Part shown: one piece after another, positions 60,761-64,000 of the stretch
Layout of the letters: each line of letters begins with the position of its first letter
Numbering within the stretch: position 1 is the first letter of the stretch
Source of the DNA: JBHELB01 sp041859045
GTDB taxonomy: Bacteria; Hydrogenedentota; Hydrogenedentia; Hydrogenedentales; SLHB01
Length of the DNA stretch: 64,000 nucleotides
Assembly: GCA_041859045.1 (NCBI GenBank)
Contig: JBHELB010000039.1
Location: 1 to 64,000 of the forward strand
Direction: 5' to 3'
Translations under genes and position numbers: made by a program
The notes under the pieces: generated by a model
Seen by the model: only the letters and a program-made list of their open reading frames with translations
Databases searched by the model: none
What the model was told of the DNA's origin: nothing

Positions 60761-62101
60761 CTCGTCATCGGCCTAGATGGCGCGGCGCCGCAGTGGGTGT
60801 TTGGGCCAGAGGCATTCCACTTGCCCCATCTTCAACGCCTGTGCGCAAGCGGACGCGGGGGTGTGTTGCGCAGTTGCGATCCCCCCATCACGATTCCTGC
60901 CTGGGCCTGCATGACCTCCGGGCGCGACCCTGGCGCGCTTGGACTCTACGGCTTTCACAACCGCCCGGACCATTCCTACGCCCCACTTCGTCTGCCTAAC
61001 GGTGCAGATCTGCATGCGCCGCGTCTCTGGGATTGGGCATCGCAGGCCGGACGGCGCGCGATCGTGCTAGGCATGCCCCTGACCGCGCCCGCGCGCCCGG
61101 TGAATGGGTGCCTCCTGGGCGATCCTTTTGCAGCGCAGGACGGCGACTATCGGTGCTATCCGCCGGGAATTCAGGCGGAGCTCGAGAAGGAACTCGGCGA
61201 ACCGCTGCAAACGGATGTCGAGGGCTATCGCACCTTGGACAAACCGCGCCTGCTCGAACGACTGCGGAGGTATCTCGACAATCGCTATGCGTTTGCGCGG
61301 CATTTGCTTACGACGCGGGCCTGGGACCTTTTTTTCATGGTGGACCTGACGCTGGATCGGCTCCACCACGGGTTCTGGGGCGATGTGTCCACGCTTGAAT
61401 CCGTCTACCGCGCCTTGGACGAGCATGTCGGGCGTCTCGTCGCGCTCGCGCCGCGGGCAAACGTCCTTATCGTGTCGGACCACGGCGCGCGGACCTGCCA
61501 CGGCGTGCTGCATCTCAATGAGTGGCTGCGCCGGGAGGGGTGGCTGGTGCTGCGCGACGAACCGCGAGCCGCGATACGTCTTGAGGACGCCGCCGTGGAC
61601 TGGACGCGCACTCGGGCCTGGGCGAGCGGCGGCTACGCGGCGCGGGTCTGGCTGAATGTGGCCGGACGTGAACCGGAAGGCGTGGTGTCGCGAGAACGTT
61701 TCGAGTCCACACGAAACGAGTTGGCCTCGAGTATCGAGGCGATGCTCGGTCCCAGCGGCATGCATTTGGGCAATACGGTGTTGCGCCCGGACGATTTGTA
61801 TACGGAGTCTCATGGAACGCCGCCGGACCTGTTGGTTTATCCCGGTGGCCTCGATTACCGGGCGTCTGGCTTGGTCGGTACGCCATCGCTTTTCGACCGC
61901 GCCAACGACACCGGGCCGGATGCGGCCAATCACGACCAGGACGGAATCTTTATCCTGAGCGGGACGGGAATCGACGCGGAGAAACAGATGGATACACTCG
62001 GAATTCTTGATATTGCGCCGATTGTGCTGCGCCTGATGGGGCTGGAAACCCCACCTCCACTCTCTCCGAGTATATTTTTCGCAGGAAATACAGGAAGCTA
62101 A
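60758..62101 (+). CDS. type I phosphodiesterase/nucleotide pyrophosphatase-like (alkaline phosphatase superfamily)
   Basis: A 447-residue protein. The N-terminal strand MLVIGLDGAAP holds the first metal-ligand Asp, 'ITIPAWACMTSGRDPGALGLYGF' carries the Thr nucleophile (in TIPAW), and 'VDLTLDRLHHGFW', 'VLIVSDHGAR' and 'GIFILSG' give the remaining Asp/His metal sites. No signal peptide. Predicted hydrolase or transferase of phosphate or sulfate esters; similarity is to uncharacterised AlkP-like proteins. The start codon is held in a hairpin with sat's end, and no good Shine-Dalgarno is seen, so translation may be coupled to or limited by that structure. Confidence 0.85.
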   Translation: MLVIGLDGAAPQWVFGPEAFHLPHLQRLCASGRGGVLRSCDPPITIPAWACMTSGRDPGALGLYGFHNRPDHSYAPLRLPNGADLHAPRLWDWASQAGRRAIVLGMPLTAPARPVNGCLLGDPFAAQDGDYRCYPPGIQAELEKELGEPLQTDVEGYRTLDKPRLLERLRRYLDNRYAFARHLLTTRAWDLFFMVDLTLDRLHHGFWGDVSTLESVYRALDEHVGRLVALAPRANVLIVSDHGARTCHGVLHLNEWLRREGWLVLRDEPRAAIRLEDAAVDWTRTRAWASGGYAARVWLNVAGREPEGVVSRERFESTRNELASSIEAMLGPSGMHLGNTVLRPDDLYTESHGTPPDLLVYPGGLDYRASGLVGTPSLFDRANDTGPDAANHDQDGIFILSGTGIDAEKQMDTLGILDIAPIVLRLMGLETPPPLSPSIFFAGNTGS

Positions 62102-62164
62102 ACCAGTGTTTCTTGTAAACATCAAGTGTAACTGAACGCGAAAATCACCCTAAGGAGAACTTCG

Positions 62165-62788
62165 ATGACCAAGTGGATGTTCGGAAGCATGCTGATGTTG
62201 GCGGTCGCGGTAACGGGAAGCGCGTGGGCGGCGACGGCCGCTCCATACCCCCTGACCACCTGCCCGGTCACGGGCGGCCCGCTGGGGTCGATGGGCGATC
62301 CCATCACGAAAGTCATTGATGGCCGCGAAGTGCGTTTCTGTTGTGGGGGGTGCCCCGCGAAGTTCGAAGCAAAAAGGGCGGACTACTTCAAGAAAATGGA
62401 CGAAGAAATCGTCAAGCAGCAAAAACCGCTGTATCCTGTCCAGACCTGCGTGGTGAGCGGCGACAAGCTCGGCGGTCACGGCGAGCCGATTGCCTATGTG
62501 CGCGATAACCGCCTGTTTTTGCTCTGCTGCGATGGGTGCAAGAAGGAAATCGATCAGGATACCGCCAAGTATTCCGCCGAGCTGGACAAGGCCGCGGCGG
62601 AGCAGCAGAAGAAGACGTATCCGATTGATACCTGTGTGGTTTCGGACAAGAAGTTCGCGGCGCAGGGCGCGGCCGCCAGTGTGGTTTTTGGTGGGCGGCT
62701 CGTACAATTCTGTTCGCAGGAGTGCGTGAGAGAATTCGAGAAAAACCCGTCGAAGTACCTGAAAAAACTTGACGCTGCCAAGAAATAG
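62165..62788 (+). CDS. secreted protein with three Cys-rich YHS/TRASH-like repeats
   Basis: A 207-residue protein with a signal peptide (about 1-22) and three tandem units of about 62 residues. Unit 1 has Cys33, Cys59, Cys60, Cys63; unit 2 has Cys95, Cys121, Cys122, Cys125; unit 3 has Cys157, Cys183, Cys187. Each follows a pattern Tyr-Pro-x-x-x-Cys-x-V-x-[S/T] ... FCCGGC-like and Phe. This resembles YHS or TRASH metal-binding modules. Function could be periplasmic copper or other metal binding. ATG start with AAGGAGAAC. Just downstream lies a perfect hairpin. Confidence 0.75.
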   Translation: MTKWMFGSMLMLAVAVTGSAWAATAAPYPLTTCPVTGGPLGSMGDPITKVIDGREVRFCCGGCPAKFEAKRADYFKKMDEEIVKQQKPLYPVQTCVVSGDKLGGHGEPIAYVRDNRLFLLCCDGCKKEIDQDTAKYSAELDKAAAEQQKKTYPIDTCVVSDKKFAAQGAAASVVFGGRLVQFCSQECVREFEKNPSKYLKKLDAAKK

Positions 62789-62816
62789 AGTTTCACACCA
62801 TCCGTTTCCCTCGAGG

Positions 62817-62848
62817 TCGCATGAGGCGCGTTCGCGCGCCTCATGCGA
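62817..62848. terminator. perfect palindrome after the Cys-repeat gene
   Basis: TCGCATGAGGCGCG (62817-62830), loop TTCG, exact complement at 62835-62848: 14 base pairs with a stable tetraloop. No T-run follows. It could be a terminator variant, an mRNA stabiliser or a protein-binding site. Confidence 0.5.
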
Positions 62849-62955
62849 TACGTGCTATGCTGTCCTTGGCAAGGATAGGACGGGGGGAAACAGGCGATTC
62901 GAGGGTGGACGCACGCACACGCGCTACCTGATAGATCGCCGGAGTGGGACTTGGC

Positions 62956-64000
62956 ATGTCTGTTTCGGACCCCCGAGAGGCCGAAACGTCGCGCACCTCA
63001 TGGCAAGGGCTTCTCAAGAGCCTCCATTCCCTTACGAGGGTGGCGTGCCGGCTTGTGACGGCGGACGGTTCTGTGCTCGCTTCGGCGGGATGGAAACCGG
63101 CGCTGTGCCGTCGGTTTCCGGTGAAGAGCCATAACGGCACCTCGTGCGCCTGCGAGAAGAACTTCGCCAGTGCGCGTCGACGGTGTGCGCATGGCCTGTT
63201 GCGTCGTGAGTTCTTGACCCAGTCTCGCACGGGAGAAACGCTCCGGCTTCAGTTCGGGAATGTCCTGACTGCGCCCCCCACAGCCAAAACGCTTCGCGAG
63301 ACCGCCAAGCGTCATGGATTCGACGAAACCGCCTACCTCGAGACCATGAGGTCGGTGCCTGTCGTCGAAGCGACGCAACTCAAAGCGGCTGTCCATCTGG
63401 CTCAGCAACTCGTTGAATCCATTTCGGCGGGCGCAGCGACCAAAAATGGGAACGGCCTTCCCTCGCTCAATGGCGCGCTTTCTCCCGCCATGCACACACA
63501 GTCCGCGGAAACCGCGCTTGAGCGACGCCTGATCATTGAGCACCTTATCTCCGACATCTCTTCCACGCTGCTGCGTACGGCGCCGGATGTGCTCGATGAG
63601 CAAATAGAAGCCGTGCTAGAACGCGTGCGGAATGTTTTCGAGGCCGATGCCGCGCATTTTTTTGAGATAGATACGACCAACGGCAAGGTTCTGTCCATTT
63701 ATGAGGCGCGCGGCGGCGATGCGATCGAAAGCGTGCAATTTCTGAAGAGCGAGGAGTCGAGCCCTTTCACCTACTCCAAGGGCGTTTTCGGTCGAGGAGA
63801 AAGTCTCGTCGTAACCGACCGCTCCGACTTGCCCCCGGAGGCGCAGGCCGAGCGGGAGCTATGGGAAAGAGCGAACGTCGTGGCCGCGCTGGTGACGCCC
63901 GTGGCAACCGTGCGCGGCATGAAGGGCATCTTTTCGCTGGCGTGCGCACGCGCGCATGCTTGGCTCGCGGACGACTCGGCGGTGCTACGCCTGATCGGCG
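62956..64000 (+). CDS. PocR-GAF sensor protein, truncated by window edge
   Basis: The frame starting ATG at 62956 stays open to the end of the window (348 codons). Residues about 18-150 match the PocR sensory domain ('LTRVACRLVTADGSVLASAGW', Cys51, then '...SCACEKNF...RCAHGL', and the typical ending 'RHGFDETAYLETMRSVPVVEATQLKAAVHLAQQLVESI'). Residues about 195-348 are a GAF domain ('ERRLIIEHLISDISSTLLRT', 'VLERVRNVFEADAAHFFEID'). A histidine kinase, GGDEF or PAS output probably follows outside. A GTG at 62944 is an alternative start. Frames overlapping it on both strands are shadows. Confidence 0.78.
   Translation, partial: MSVSDPREAETSRTSWQGLLKSLHSLTRVACRLVTADGSVLASAGWKPALCRRFPVKSHNGTSCACEKNFASARRRCAHGLLRREFLTQSRTGETLRLQFGNVLTAPPTAKTLRETAKRHGFDETAYLETMRSVPVVEATQLKAAVHLAQQLVESISAGAATKNGNGLPSLNGALSPAMHTQSAETALERRLIIEHLISDISSTLLRTAPDVLDEQIEAVLERVRNVFEADAAHFFEIDTTNGKVLSIYEARGGDAIESVQFLKSEESSPFTYSKGVFGRGESLVVTDRSDLPPEAQAERELWERANVVAALVTPVATVRGMKGIFSLACARAHAWLADDSAVLRLIG

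Overview
The window is a GC-rich, densely coded bacterial chromosome segment with about 57 supportable protein genes and one tRNA. A parvulin chaperone (SurA-like), a 525-residue porin, many lipoproteins with a clear lipobox, and two PMT/ArnT-like glycosyltransferases indicate a two-membrane (diderm) bacterium. TTG/GTG starts with strong Shine-Dalgarno sites, an McsA/McsB pair, a B12-dependent ribonucleotide reductase beside ThyX, Gfo/Idh/MocA and GH38 carbohydrate genes, and dispersed 'CACCGAGACACAGAG'-type repeats fit an uncultivated planctomycete-, Hydrogenedentota- or Sumerlaeota-like lineage. This placement is inference; no marker gene in the window settles it.

Layout. 1-740: a less GC-rich edge with a small orphan gene. 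744-5827: envelope glycosylation (two GT39-like membrane transferases, a GT2 with C-terminal helices, a DUF3299 protein). 5839-13390: glycan or sugar catabolism (GH38-like mannosidase, hydrolase lipoprotein, six-hairpin glycosidase) around three small envelope proteins. 13458-16637: DUF1015 protein, McsA, a degenerate McsB, tRNA-Ser(CGA). 16768-20893: coiled-coil lipoprotein, MATE exporter, MotA-MotB. 20938-30667: oxidoreductase, AsnB, aldo/keto reductase, GT2-DUF2304 pair, SMP-30 protein, AmpD-like amidase, PilZ and PilT. 30817-39031: a compact one-strand phage-derived head/tail module. 39421-45360: alginate-export-like porin, zinc-ribbon membrane protein with a coupled 35-residue partner, and a sugar ABC transporter lacking its ATPase. 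45664-48813: thyX and B12-dependent RNR (dNTP supply). 49037-59352: a long minus-strand housekeeping run (surA-like, membrane protein, eno, ftsB-like, phoH, 7TM-HD, ybeY, two CNNM/CorC genes). 59565-64000: sulfate adenylyltransferase, a phosphodiesterase-type enzyme, a triple cysteine-motif periplasmic protein and a truncated PocR-GAF sensor.

The most unusual parts are: (i) the phage-like module, which has portal, protease, decoration protein, capsid, connector, tail and holin-like genes but no terminase, tape measure or integrase, and which carries a LigD phosphoesterase-like protein and a tail protein with an embedded, apparently intact staphylococcal-nuclease domain; (ii) an McsB homologue that has lost every catalytic residue I could align; (iii) a GH38 protein whose nucleophile aspartate position is phenylalanine; and (iv) a phoH gene whose conserved N-terminus extends beyond any ATG/GTG/TTG start. 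A recurrent promoter pattern (TTGnnn, 17-18 bp, often TGC, then TAGACT/TATACT) appears before several transcription units.
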